64,000 bases of DNA from Leucobacter sp. Psy1 (GTDB taxonomy: Bacteria > Actinomycetota > Actinomycetes > Actinomycetales > Microbacteriaceae), in NCBI RefSeq assembly GCF_020096995.1, contig NZ_CP083692.1, forward strand, positions 2,356,001 to 2,420,000. The letters run 5' to 3'. Under the pieces are notes generated by a model. The model saw nothing but the letters and a program-made list of their open reading frames with translations. It was not told where the DNA came from and did not search any database. Numbering within the stretch: the first letter of the stretch is position 1; each line of letters opens with the position of its first letter. Both the position numbers and the translations under genes were made by a program. Below are positions 1 to 8,047 of this stretch, in pieces.

Positions 1-365
1 GGAGCGCTGAGCCGCTCGGGAGCGAGGTAGAGCACATCGAGCTCCCCCGCCCGATACGCGCGCATCACGTCTTGCCGCTCAGCGGGATCCATCGACGAGT
101 TCAGCGCTGCCGCGCTTACCCCGGCAAGCCGAAGGGCCGCCACCTGATCGTGCATCAGCGCCACCAGCGGTGACAGCACGATCCCGGTGCCCTCTCGGCA
201 GATCGCCGGAATCTGGTAGCACAGCGACTTCCCGCCACCGGTCGGCATGAGCACGACCGCGTCGCCCCCGCCGATCACCTGACGGACGACCGCCTCCTGA
301 TCACCGCGGAAATCGTCGTAGCCGAAGACCTCGGCGAGCACCCTGCGCGGATCGGCCGACGCCAT
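1..365 (-). CDS. recQ: RecQ-type ATP-dependent DNA helicase, N-terminal part (cut by window start)
   Basis: The reverse strand from the ATG at 365 stays open to base 1 and encodes the first 121 residues of a superfamily 2 DNA helicase. Visible motifs in order are the RecQ motif 0 region (FGYDDFRGDQ), Walker A (MPTGGGKSLCYQIP), motif Ia (VLSPLVALMHDQV) and the start of motif Ib (YLAPERL). RecQ unwinds DNA 3' to 5' in recombination and repair. The DEAH box, zinc and HRDC regions would lie beyond the window. The stop of the upstream small gene is separated from this ATG by one base, so the two are probably cotranscribed with mca. The family call is firm; total length and C-terminal domains cannot be seen. 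Confidence 0.93.
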   Translation of the reverse strand, partial: MASADPRRVLAEVFGYDDFRGDQEAVVRQVIGGGDAVVLMPTGGGKSLCYQIPAICREGTGIVLSPLVALMHDQVAALRLAGVSAAALNSSMDPAERQDVMRAYRAGELDVLYLAPERLSA

Positions 366-366
366 G

Positions 367-672
367 TCAGTCGCGCGGCCCGCGCGGATCCTCGGTGCTG
401 GTGCGGGGGTGATCCTCCGCCGCCCGTTCTTCGTTCTCGGCGTTCTCCGCCATCTCGCGTTCCAGCTGCTCCCGGATCTCAGCCCGGTACTTCGTGCGAC
501 GCAGGCGTCTCCCGAGGTCCACACCCAGCAGGATCACCGCGAGAGCGAAGACGCCGGTCGCGATGAAACCGGCGGTCCCCGGGGTCACCCGATCCGGATC
601 GAACTCGGTGTCCTCGGCCGCCACCAGCACCGACGTCACCGCCAGCAACGGGGCGGAGTACAGCACGTTCAC
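367..672 (-). CDS. Small hypothetical membrane protein between mca and recQ
   Basis: A protein of about 101 residues starting with GTG at 672 (VNVLYSAPLLAV). That GTG overlaps the mca stop by 4 bases (GTGA), which favours this start over an upstream in-frame ATG lying inside mca. Two hydrophobic stretches are visible: residues 3-15, and a clear transmembrane helix at about 28-46 (GFIATGVFALAVILLGVDL). A basic patch (RRLRRTKYR) and a charged, Glu/Asp/Arg-rich tail follow. I do not recognise a named domain. The arrangement downstream of mca and immediately upstream of recQ suggests a housekeeping cotranscript; the function is unknown. Confidence 0.7.
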   Translation of the reverse strand: MNVLYSAPLLAVTSVLVAAEDTEFDPDRVTPGTAGFIATGVFALAVILLGVDLGRRLRRTKYRAEIREQLEREMAENAENEERAAEDHPRTSTEDPRGPRD

Positions 673-1535
673 TCGTCCTCCTCGATTCCCTGGAACAGGT
701 CGGCTTCGAACTCCGTCGTCGCCACACGCGACGCCGCAAGCCGGTAATCCTCGAACGGCCACGCCTGGCGCTGCAGGTCGTTCGGCCAGAAAAAGAACGG
801 ACTGTCGGGCGGCACCTGGCTCGAGTGCGCGCGCAGCGCTTCGTCACGTCGATCGAAGTACTCGCCGACATCGATGCGCGTCGTGCCGCTGTACGGCCTG
901 AGCGCCATCCGCTCGGCGATCTCATCCATCTGCGCGCGGATCGGCGAGTCCGGATCGGTCTCGAGGAGCGTGTCGCGGATGTGCTTCACCCGCTCCGAGT
1001 TGAAGATCTCCTCGTAGTAGAGCTTCTTGATGGTCCACGGTGCGCCGGCGTCGGGATACGACTCCGCATCGCCCGACACCTCCCACGCGAAACGACTCAC
1101 CTCGTGGCAGCGGATGTGATCCGGGTGCGGGTAGCCGCCCTGCTCGTTGTAGGTGATCATGACGTGCGGCTTGAACTCACGAACGATGCGCACCAGCGCC
1201 TCCGCCGAGACCTGTACCGGGATATCGGCGAACGAGCCCGTCGGCACCGCGATCCCCTCGTCGGGGAGTCCCGAATCCTGGTAGCCCAGCCAGCGGTGGT
1301 CGAACCCGATGATCCGCTGCGCTGCCGCCATCTCGTCCCGCCGCAGACCCGCCAGATCTCGCCGGCTCTTCGGATCGCGCGCGACGAGTTCGTTGAGCAC
1401 GTCGCCGCGCTCCCCGCCCGTGCAGCTCACGATCAGCACTTCGACGCCGCGCTCGACGTAGTGCGCGTACGTCGCCGCCCCCTTGCTGGACTCGTCGTCC
1501 GGGTGCGCGTGCACCGCGATCAGCCTGAACGTCAT
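669..1535 (-). CDS. mca: Mycothiol S-conjugate amidase
   Basis: A 288-residue zinc amidase of the PIG-L/LmbE family. The start is the ATG that places the zinc motif near the N-terminus (MTFRLIAVHAHPDDE); a longer frame upstream adds only non-conserved residues. His11-Pro-Asp-Asp and the HPDH motif at about 137-140 are the expected zinc and catalytic residues. Mca cleaves mycothiol S-conjugates to release a mercapturic acid for export. MshB, which deacetylates GlcNAc-inositol, is the close paralogue; the adjacent ITYNEQGGYPHPDH motif and the length of about 290 favour Mca. The gene implies a mycothiol-producing actinobacterium, agreeing with mshD elsewhere in the window. Its stop overlaps the next gene's GTG. 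Confidence 0.9.
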   Translation of the reverse strand: MTFRLIAVHAHPDDESSKGAATYAHYVERGVEVLIVSCTGGERGDVLNELVARDPKSRRDLAGLRRDEMAAAQRIIGFDHRWLGYQDSGLPDEGIAVPTGSFADIPVQVSAEALVRIVREFKPHVMITYNEQGGYPHPDHIRCHEVSRFAWEVSGDAESYPDAGAPWTIKKLYYEEIFNSERVKHIRDTLLETDPDSPIRAQMDEIAERMALRPYSGTTRIDVGEYFDRRDEALRAHSSQVPPDSPFFFWPNDLQRQAWPFEDYRLAASRVATTEFEADLFQGIEEDE

Positions 1536-1621
1536 CGGCGTCCTTTCACTTCGAGGAGAGCGGGTCGCGATAAGCTGGCTCCCGACCCTCAAGTGTAACC
1601 AAGCGCAGTTCGGAGGAACCC

Positions 1622-2080
1622 GTGTCCGAGGCTCCCGAGCCGACGCCGTCGGCGAACACCGGGATCGCCACCGACGATGCGCGCCGCGCGCTCGACGACC
1701 GCTACGGGCGCACCCGCGCTCGCGGCATCGACCGCCGTTTCGGCTGGATCGCGGGCGGCATCGCCGTCGTCGCCGGACTGACGATCCTGCTCGTCGGCGG
1801 GTGGCAGCAGACCGCGACCGTCGAGTACCAGGACATCGGACGCACCATCGTCGATGCCCATCGCGTGGACGTGCGGTTCGAAGTGACGGGCCCTGCGAAC
1901 ACTCCGGTCGCCTGTGCGGTCGAAGCGCAGAACCCGACGAAGGCGATCGTCGGGTGGAAAATCGTGGAACTTCCCGTCACGGATGAGCGCTCCCACTCGG
2001 TGAGCACCACCGTCACCACCACGAACCGCGCCACCACTGGCAGCGTGAAGAGCTGCTGGGTGCTCGAAGACACTGAGTGA
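1622..2080 (+). CDS. DUF4307 domain membrane protein
   Basis: A 152-residue protein starting with GTG at 1622, preceded by a good Shine-Dalgarno sequence (GGAGGA). It has an acidic and then basic cytoplasmic N-terminus with the pattern DDRYGRTR and a single transmembrane helix at about residues 43-62. An extracytoplasmic beta-rich domain follows, containing two Cys (CAVEAQN and KSCWVLE) that could form a disulfide. This is the layout of DUF4307, a family found in actinobacteria next to mca and greA. It is divergent from mca, with an 86-base shared upstream region. No biochemical function is known to me. Confidence 0.85.
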   Translation: MSEAPEPTPSANTGIATDDARRALDDRYGRTRARGIDRRFGWIAGGIAVVAGLTILLVGGWQQTATVEYQDIGRTIVDAHRVDVRFEVTGPANTPVACAVEAQNPTKAIVGWKIVELPVTDERSHSVSTTVTTTNRATTGSVKSCWVLEDTE

Positions 2081-2135
2081 CGCACACGCGGTCAACCTGC
2101 AACGGAAGTCCGCCGAGGCTGCTACGCTGAGATGG

Positions 2136-2160
2136 CGCCTCGGGAAACCGAGGCGTTTAT
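2136..2160 (+). terminator. Hairpin with GAAA tetraloop and short U-run ahead of greA
   Basis: Bases 2136-2143 (CGCCTCGG) pair perfectly with 2148-2155 (CCGAGGCG) around a GAAA loop, followed directly by TTTAT. The hairpin lies 55 bases after the DUF4307 stop and 54 bases before the greA ATG. It fits a compact intrinsic terminator for the upstream gene. If greA transcription starts at a TACGCT-like -10 around 2122-2127, it would instead be a leader hairpin of greA. Confidence 0.5.
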
Positions 2161-2208
2161 GACATCTGCGCACCTGCCGCACCAGCTTCCGCGAGAGTGA
2201 GGACCAGC

Positions 2209-2694
2209 ATGGCTGATTCCAACCAGACCTGGCTGACCCAGGATGCCTACGACCGACTCAAGGCCGAGCTCGATGAACTGAGCGGCCCGGGCCGTCGCGA
2301 CATCGCCGCCCGCATCGAGGCGGCGCGCGAGGAGGGCGACCTCAAGGAGAACGGCGGCTACCACGCGGCGAAAGACGAGCAGGGCAAGATCGAGGCGCGC
2401 ATTCGCGACCTCGAAGAGCTGCTGAAGCACGCCGTCGTCGCCGAAGCTCCTGAGAGCCGGGGCGTGGTCGAGATCGGCACCGTCATCACCGCGGAGATCC
2501 TCGGAGACCAGGAGAAGTTCCTGCTCGGCAACCGCGAACTCGGCGAGGGCTCGGACCTCGACGTGTACAGCGCGGAGAGCCCCCTCGGGTCGGCGATCCT
2601 CGGTCTGAAGATCGGCGACACGACGAGCTACGAGGCCCCGAACGGGAAGAAGATCGAGGTCGGCATCGTCGCTGTCGACACCTACACGGGCTAG
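2209..2694 (+). CDS. greA: Transcription elongation factor GreA
   Basis: A 161-residue protein that binds the RNA polymerase secondary channel and stimulates cleavage of backtracked transcripts. The N-terminal coiled coil (about residues 8-80) contains the catalytic tip acidic pair in the region ARIEAAREEGDLKENGGYHA, with the conserved DLKENxxYHxAK signature. The C-terminal FKBP-like domain ends with IGDTTSYEAPNGKKIEVGIV. The ATG at 2209 is chosen because GAGTGAGGA precedes it and it gives the family's usual length; an in-frame GTG-type start four codons earlier is less likely. It appears to be monocistronic, followed by a strong inverted repeat. Confidence 0.96.
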   Translation: MADSNQTWLTQDAYDRLKAELDELSGPGRRDIAARIEAAREEGDLKENGGYHAAKDEQGKIEARIRDLEELLKHAVVAEAPESRGVVEIGTVITAEILGDQEKFLLGNRELGEGSDLDVYSAESPLGSAILGLKIGDTTSYEAPNGKKIEVGIVAVDTYTG

Positions 2695-2709
2695 CAGCGC
2701 GCTCACCCG

Positions 2710-2754
2710 CACCGGAGGCCCGGTCCCGCTCGGTGCGGGGCCGGGCCTCCGGTG
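2710..2754. terminator. Long GC-rich inverted repeat between greA and the convergent permease gene
   Basis: CACCGGAGGCCCGG at 2710-2723 is the exact reverse complement of CCGGGCCTCCGGTG at 2741-2754, and the inner CCCGC/GCGGG pair extends the stem. There is no U-run. It lies just after the greA stop and faces the end of the convergent APC permease gene, so it probably ends greA transcription and may act in both directions. Confidence 0.65.
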
Positions 2755-2917
2755 CGTGAGGGGCTGCGCGTCGCGCTCCCCGCCGCCCCGCCTCGACCCG
2801 CGCACCCCCTTTCCCTGCTTCGGTGGAGCGTTTCGCACGTTATACGGCAACAATTCCATGCGAAACCGTCCACTCAGTGCTGTCGCCACCTCCGCGCAGG
2901 CTCCGGGCCCAGCACCC

Positions 2918-4324
2918 CTACTCGTACATCCCGATGTTGATCGGGCCCGTGAGGTCGGGGGCCGCGGCACGGAACCCGCGCGTCTTCACCACGAGATACA
3001 CGAGTCCGACGGCGAACCAGCAGGCACCGATGATCATCGATGTCGTGTCGAGACTGAACCACAGCACCACGTTGATGACCGCTCCGACGACCGGCACGAC
3101 GACGAACCCGAGCCACGCGCCCGCCGTGCGCCGCCGCATGAAGCGGAAGAACGTGAACACGACTGACAGGTTCACGAACGTGAACGCGATGAAGGCGCCG
3201 AAGTTGATCATCGAGGCGGCCTGGTCGAGGTCGATGAACAGCGCGGTCAGGGCGACGAGTGCGACGAGAACCACGTTCGTCACTGGAACGCCGGTGCGCT
3301 CGTTCACCCGCGAGAAGAGCCGGCGCGGCAGCGCTCCGTCGCGTCCCATGGCGTAGAGGAGGCGCGCCGCGCTCATCTGCTGGGTGATGCCGCACCCGAG
3401 CACGGCCATCATGTATCCGCCCACGAAGACGGCCTGGAACGCTGCCCCGCCGATGTACTTGGCGATTTCCGGCGATGCTCCCACGATGTCGGCGAGCTGG
3501 GTGACGTCGGGGAAGAGCAACTGCATCACGTAGGTGACGGTGATGAAGAACGCCCCCGCGACGAGCACGATGATGAAGATCGCGCGCGGAATATCGCGAG
3601 TGGGGCGCTGCGCCTCCTCGGCGAGCGTCGAGACGGCGTCGAAGCCGAGGAACGAGAGGGCGAGGATCGCGGCACCCGCGGCGATCGAGACGGCGGCCGT
3701 GTCGCTCGATCCGAACGGCAGCGTGGTGACAGGCACGCTGTTCGTCGCGATATTCGTGATTGCGAGCACGACGAACACGACGGCGACGACGAGCTGAATC
3801 GATACGAGCAGCACATTCATCTTCGCGGCGAGCTTCACACCGACCAGGTTGAGCGCAGTGCAGATGCCGACCGTGAGCGCCACCCACACCCAGAACGGGA
3901 CATCGGGGAACACCGCGCCCATATAGATGCCCGAGAGGATCGCATTGATCATCGGGAGCAGCAGGTAGTCGAGGGTCGCCACCCAGCCGACGAGGAACCC
4001 GACGTGCGCGTTGATCGCCTCCTTGGCGTAGGTGTACGCGGAGCCGGCGATCGGGAAGAAGCGCACCATGCGCGAGTAGCTGAACGCCGTGAACAGCACC
4101 GCGACCATCACCACGAGGTACGCGAGCGGGACGTGCCCGCCCGTCTCCTCGGACACGATGCCGAACATGTCGAACACCGCGAGCGGTGCCATGTACGCGA
4201 GCCCGATGAAGACGAGGTGGCGGAGCTTCAGAGTGCGCTTCAACTTGCCGGGTTCGTGGGTCACTTCGTGGGCGAGCTGATCGTCGCCCGCGGCGACCGA
4301 TGAGCGGGAGGGGAGAGTCGACAT
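2918..4324 (-). CDS. APC superfamily amino acid/amine permease
   Basis: A 468-residue integral membrane protein with about 12 hydrophobic helices. Helix 1 carries the APC substrate-binding loop pattern (GLAYMAPLAVFDMFG), and helix 3 begins FFPIAGSAYTYAKEA. The region SFLGFDAVSTLAEEAQRPTRDIPRAI is the characteristic helix 6 plus following loop. These are hallmarks of amino acid/polyamine/organocation transporters, a secondary uptake family. It lies downstream of a YtcJ-type amidohydrolase on the same strand (63-base gap) with a TetR regulator beyond, so it may import the compound that the hydrolase acts on. The substrate cannot be named; putrescine or amino acid importers are the nearest functional relatives by motif. 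Confidence 0.88.
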   Translation of the reverse strand: MSTLPSRSSVAAGDDQLAHEVTHEPGKLKRTLKLRHLVFIGLAYMAPLAVFDMFGIVSEETGGHVPLAYLVVMVAVLFTAFSYSRMVRFFPIAGSAYTYAKEAINAHVGFLVGWVATLDYLLLPMINAILSGIYMGAVFPDVPFWVWVALTVGICTALNLVGVKLAAKMNVLLVSIQLVVAVVFVVLAITNIATNSVPVTTLPFGSSDTAAVSIAAGAAILALSFLGFDAVSTLAEEAQRPTRDIPRAIFIIVLVAGAFFITVTYVMQLLFPDVTQLADIVGASPEIAKYIGGAAFQAVFVGGYMMAVLGCGITQQMSAARLLYAMGRDGALPRRLFSRVNERTGVPVTNVVLVALVALTALFIDLDQAASMINFGAFIAFTFVNLSVVFTFFRFMRRRTAGAWLGFVVVPVVGAVINVVLWFSLDTTSMIIGACWFAVGLVYLVVKTRGFRAAAPDLTGPINIGMYE

Positions 4325-4386
4325 CGGGGTTCCTTCACGTCGTCGTGGGGTGGGGCGCGGGGCGCATAGGCGAACGCGCGGGTGGC

Positions 4387-6111
4387 TCAGCCGTGGTCGT
4401 GGCAGTGATGGTCGGACGACGGCTCCGAGCAGGTCTGCCCGGCACCTGCCGGATCCTGCACGTTCGCGGCCGCGGCCGCGCCGTCGAGCTCACCGTGGGC
4501 ATCGTGGATCGGCCGGCCGCCGACCACCGTGAGGTCGGCCTGCTGATCGAGGATTGCCGCGGGCTCCATGTCGTAGAGATCCCCGGACCAGACGACCAGG
4601 TCGGCGAGGTACCCCGGCCGCAGCATGCCGCTCGCGCCCTCGCGGTGGAAGGCCTCCGCTCCCCCGAGCGTGTAGGCCTGAAGTGTGGCGTCGAGTCCGA
4701 CGCGCTCCCCGGAGGTCCAGGCCTGGGTCCCGTCGAGACCGGCACGGGTCATGGCGCTGTAGACCCCGACGAGCGGGTCCATCTCCCCCACCTGCCAGTC
4801 GCTCGAGAACGTGACGCGCGCCCCCGAGTCGATCATGGAGCGGAAGCGCCAGGCACGATCCCAACGCGACTCCCCGATGTTCTCCATCCAGGTCCCCGCG
4901 ACGAGGTCGGGCGAGGCGTGGCGCGGCTGCATCGCCGCCACGACGCCGAGGTCGCGGAAGCGTGGCAGGTCCTCAGGCGCGAGGCACTCGACGTGCACCA
5001 CGCCATGGCGGGTGTCGACGCGGCCGTTCGCGCGCTGCGCTGCCTCGATGGCGTCAAGCGTGAGGCGGATCCCCCAGTCCCCCGTGGCGTGCGTGTGCAC
5101 CTGGTAGCCGAGGCGATCGAGTTCGACGAAGAGGCGTTCGAACTCGGTCGGCTCGAGGCTCGGGTAGCCGCGGTGCCCCGGCCGGTTGGCGTAGTCCTCG
5201 AGCATGGCGGCGGTGTGCGGTTCGATGACGTCGTCGGCGTAGAGCTTCACCGGTCCGAGTGCGAAGCGCTCGTGCTGCGGCGTATCGCGGATCGCCTCGG
5301 TGATGCGAGCGCGGAAGTCGCCGTCTGCGCCCACGGGGTGGTAGATCGCGGCGATGACCCGGCTGGTGAGTCGCCCCTCGCGCTCCGCACGGGCGAAGAG
5401 GTCGAGCTCGGCGAGCGGCACCTGGGGTTCGACGACGGTCGTGATTCCGAAGCGGGCGGCCATGTCGAGGCTGTTGGTGATCTTGCGGTAGCGCCGATCG
5501 GGCGAGTACATCGGGATGTCGCGCTGGAGTTCCGCGAGCCCGTCGATCGTCATGGCGCTCGTGTAGAAATCCGTCACCCACCCCGTGGGTTCGCCGGTGC
5601 GGTCGTCGATCTCGGGGTTGCCCCAGGCGATGTCGCCGCCGTTCAGGATGCCGAGCTTCGCGAGCGCTGGGCGGTTGAGCCAGACGGAGTGCTGGTCGTA
5701 GGTCGTGATGAACACCGGTCGGTCCGTCACGCCGACGAGGTCCCCTGCGTTCGGGCGCCGGCCCTCGACCACCGAGTAGAGCGCGTTCTCGGCGCAGATC
5801 CACTCGAGATCGGGGTGCGTCTCGGCGAACTCGGCGATGCGGTTGCGGACGGTGTCCAGACTGGTGACCTGGTCGAGGCTGACCGCGAGGTCGTCGAACC
5901 CGAGGAGCAGGTGGTTATGGGTGTCGGCGACACCGGGCGTCAGGAGGCGGCCAGCGAGTTCGACGGTGCGACGGGCCGTGGGCGCCTCTTCGACTGGCCC
6001 CACGTAGCTGATCCGGTCGCCGGTCACGCCGAGCGCACTCGCCCAGGGGTATTCGGGATCGAAGGTGCGGATGCTTCCGCCCGTGTAGAGGGTGTCGACG
6101 ACCATGTCCAT
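4387..6111 (-). CDS. YtcJ-type metal-dependent amidohydrolase with Cys/His-rich tail
   Basis: A 574-residue member of the amidohydrolase superfamily (Amidohydro_3 group, YtcJ/NfdA-like). Metal-binding residues visible are the beta-1 HxH (His65, His67 in VADTHNHLLLG), a later HTHATGDWG segment, the VVHVECL His and the SSDWQVGEMDP Asp. The N- and C-terminal strands forming the small beta-sandwich are present (TLYTGGSIRTFD and GYLADLVVWSGD). Members hydrolyse N-formyl, N-acyl or cyclic amide compounds in the cytosol; the substrate here is unknown. The C-terminus is unusual, running about 40 residues past the usual GGRPIHD end and closing with a Cys/His cluster (CSEPSSDHHCHDHG). The neighbouring permease and TetR gene suggest a regulated catabolic unit. 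Confidence 0.85.
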   Translation of the reverse strand: MDMVVDTLYTGGSIRTFDPEYPWASALGVTGDRISYVGPVEEAPTARRTVELAGRLLTPGVADTHNHLLLGFDDLAVSLDQVTSLDTVRNRIAEFAETHPDLEWICAENALYSVVEGRRPNAGDLVGVTDRPVFITTYDQHSVWLNRPALAKLGILNGGDIAWGNPEIDDRTGEPTGWVTDFYTSAMTIDGLAELQRDIPMYSPDRRYRKITNSLDMAARFGITTVVEPQVPLAELDLFARAEREGRLTSRVIAAIYHPVGADGDFRARITEAIRDTPQHERFALGPVKLYADDVIEPHTAAMLEDYANRPGHRGYPSLEPTEFERLFVELDRLGYQVHTHATGDWGIRLTLDAIEAAQRANGRVDTRHGVVHVECLAPEDLPRFRDLGVVAAMQPRHASPDLVAGTWMENIGESRWDRAWRFRSMIDSGARVTFSSDWQVGEMDPLVGVYSAMTRAGLDGTQAWTSGERVGLDATLQAYTLGGAEAFHREGASGMLRPGYLADLVVWSGDLYDMEPAAILDQQADLTVVGGRPIHDAHGELDGAAAAANVQDPAGAGQTCSEPSSDHHCHDHG

Positions 6112-6141
6112 CCTGACGCTCGCGGGTTATTTCACTCCAGA

Positions 6142-6155
6142 GTAAATTAATTTAC
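6142..6155. promoter_or_regulatory. Perfect 14-base palindrome, candidate TetR operator
   Basis: GTAAATTAATTTAC is a perfect palindrome in an AT-rich island of an otherwise GC-rich sequence. It sits 31 bases upstream of the amidohydrolase start and 64 bases upstream of the divergent TetR-family gene. Position and symmetry fit an operator for that regulator, controlling both genes. Binding is inferred, not shown. Confidence 0.6.
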
Positions 6156-6218
6156 GCGAAAGTCAAGAAACTCGTGAACCACGGCTCATCGCAGGCCCCG
6201 ACTGCCATACTGAGAAGC

Positions 6219-6812
6219 ATGGCCCGACCGAACACGCAGCAGCAGCGACGCCTCGAGGTGATCGATGCCGCACTGCAAGCGGCAGCCGATCGCGGCCTTC
6301 GACACCTCTCTCTCACGGACGTCGCCAACCAGGCCGGTGTCACGCGCGGTGCGCTGTTGTACTACTACGACGACCTCGAGGCGATCCTCGTCGAGGCGCA
6401 CGCCTCCGGTATGCAGCGCGTCGGCGCCGAACGCGTCGCCCTCGTCTCACAGCAGGAGACCTCGGTCGCGAAGCTCCGCACCGCGATCGACGCCGGTCTT
6501 CCGAGCGGACCGGACGACGCCCTCATGCGCCTGCTCTACGAGTTCGACGTGCTCGCCGGAAAGTCTCCCCTCCACGACGAACTGGTGCAGCAGCTCTACC
6601 GCGAGCAGCTGCACCTCTACCGGGGGATCCTCGAGGAGGGCGTGGCATCCGGCGAGTTCGCGCTCACCGGCCCTCTGGAGGACACCGCGATGAATCTCGT
6701 CGCCCTCGAGGACGCGTACGGACTCCACATCGTGGCCGGCGGCAACATCACGGTCGCCGACGCGCGACGCGCCATCCGCCTGTACGCGGAGCAGGCGGGG
6801 GCGCGGACCTAG
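6219..6812 (+). CDS. TetR-family transcriptional regulator
   Basis: A 197-residue protein. The N-terminal helix-turn-helix is at about residues 8-55 (VIDAALQAAADRGLRHLSLTDV, then AGVTRGALLYYYDDLEAIL), the typical TetR layout with the YYYxxxE signature. The C-terminal two-thirds is helical, as in TetR ligand-binding domains. The ATG at 6219 is chosen because it gives the normal distance to the HTH; a GTG 15 codons upstream would add an atypical extension. It is divergent from the amidohydrolase gene across the GTAAATTAATTTAC palindrome, so it probably represses the amidohydrolase-permease unit and itself. The effector ligand is unknown. The last 4 bases overlap the convergent ilvA end. Confidence 0.9.
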   Translation: MARPNTQQQRRLEVIDAALQAAADRGLRHLSLTDVANQAGVTRGALLYYYDDLEAILVEAHASGMQRVGAERVALVSQQETSVAKLRTAIDAGLPSGPDDALMRLLYEFDVLAGKSPLHDELVQQLYREQLHLYRGILEEGVASGEFALTGPLEDTAMNLVALEDAYGLHIVAGGNITVADARRAIRLYAEQAGART

Positions 6813-8047
6813 TAGCGCTCGCCGACCCGCACGGTGTACCCGGCGCTCCGCAGCGCCTCGACGACGCGCTCGCCGTGGTCGACACCGCGCGTCTCGATGT
6901 GCAGTTCGAGCTCCACGTCGCTGATGGGCAGCTCGGTGGCGTGACGCGTGTGGATCACCTCGACGACATTCGCATTGTTCTCCGCGACGATCGAGGCGGT
7001 CTTGACGAGCTGTCCAGGGACGTCCTGCAGCAGGATGCGGAGCTTGAGGTACCGTGCCGAGGCGGCGAGCCCGTGCCCGATGACGCGCTGCAGCAGCAGC
7101 GGATCGATGTTGCCGCCTGACAGCACGGTGGCGGTGACGCCTCGCGCGTGAATCTTGCCGGCCAGCATCGCCGCGACACCCGCTGCCCCCGCCGGTTCCA
7201 CGACGAGCTTCGCGCGCTCGAGCAGCATGACGATGGCACGAGCGATATCGTCGTCGCTCACCGTGACGATCTCGTCGACGTACTCGCGGATGAGCTCGAA
7301 ATTGCGCTCGCCCGGGCGCGAGACGGCGATGCCGTCGGCGATCGTCGGACGGGTCTGCACCGTCACCGGTTCCCCCCGCTGCAGGGAGACGGGGTACGGA
7401 GCCGCGTTCTCCGCCTGCACCCCGATGATGCGGACCTCTCGTCCGTCGCGCGCGGCGAGCTGCTTCGCCGCAGCTGCGACTCCCGAGATGAGACCGCCCC
7501 CGCCGATGGGCACGATCAGCGTCTCGATCTCGGGCGCGACCTCGAACATCTCAAGCGCGACGGTTCCCTGGCCCTCGATGACGGCGTCGTCGTCGAACGG
7601 CGGAACGAAGAGCGCTCCGGTCTCGCTGACGAAGCGCTGCGCCGCTTCGTTGGTCGCTGCGAAGTCGGCACCGGCAAGCACGACGTCGGCGCCGTAGTCG
7701 CGCGTCGCCTGCAGCTTCGGGAGCGCCGCGCCGAGCGGCATGAAGATCGTCGCCTTGATGCCGAGTTCGCTCGCTGCGAAGGCGACGCCCTGTGCATGGT
7801 TGCCTGCCGACGCGGCGACGACGCCCCTGGCCCGCTCCTCGGCGGAGAGCCGCGAGAGGCGGTTGTATGCGCCGCGCAGCTTGTAGGCCCCGGTGCGCTG
7901 CAGGTTCTCGCACTTCATGTAGACCTTCGGCACTCCGAGCACTTCCGCGAGGTAGCGCGATGACTCGAGCGGGGTCCGCTGCGTAATGACGTGGACGACG
8001 TCACGGGCGCGCTCGAAGTCTTCCAGGGTCGGGGTGTCGAAGTTCAT
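6809..8047 (-). CDS. ilvA: Threonine ammonia-lyase (threonine dehydratase)
   Basis: A 412-residue PLP enzyme converting threonine to 2-oxobutyrate, the first step of isoleucine synthesis. The PLP lysine is Lys56 in RTGAYKLRGAYN. The substrate loop ASAGNHAQG, the phosphate-binding PIGGGGLISG and the C-terminal SGGN are all present. The last 75 or so residues form an ACT-like domain (LKLRILLQDVPGQLVK...), as in the approximately 400-residue form of the enzyme. This short, single-ACT form could be biosynthetic or catabolic; nothing nearby decides. The ATG overlaps the stop of the AI-2E family gene (ATGA), with GAGGGAA as ribosome-binding site, so translation is likely coupled. Confidence 0.92.
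   Translation of the reverse strand: MNFDTPTLEDFERARDVVHVITQRTPLESSRYLAEVLGVPKVYMKCENLQRTGAYKLRGAYNRLSRLSAEERARGVVAASAGNHAQGVAFAASELGIKATIFMPLGAALPKLQATRDYGADVVLAGADFAATNEAAQRFVSETGALFVPPFDDDAVIEGQGTVALEMFEVAPEIETLIVPIGGGGLISGVAAAAKQLAARDGREVRIIGVQAENAAPYPVSLQRGEPVTVQTRPTIADGIAVSRPGERNFELIREYVDEIVTVSDDDIARAIVMLLERAKLVVEPAGAAGVAAMLAGKIHARGVTATVLSGGNIDPLLLQRVIGHGLAASARYLKLRILLQDVPGQLVKTASIVAENNANVVEVIHTRHATELPISDVELELHIETRGVDHGERVVEALRSAGYTVRVGERY

Noticed and set aside
4300-6150. A 616-codon plus-strand frame
   Set aside because: Antisense shadow of the amidohydrolase, rich in Arg/Val/Asp with no family signature.
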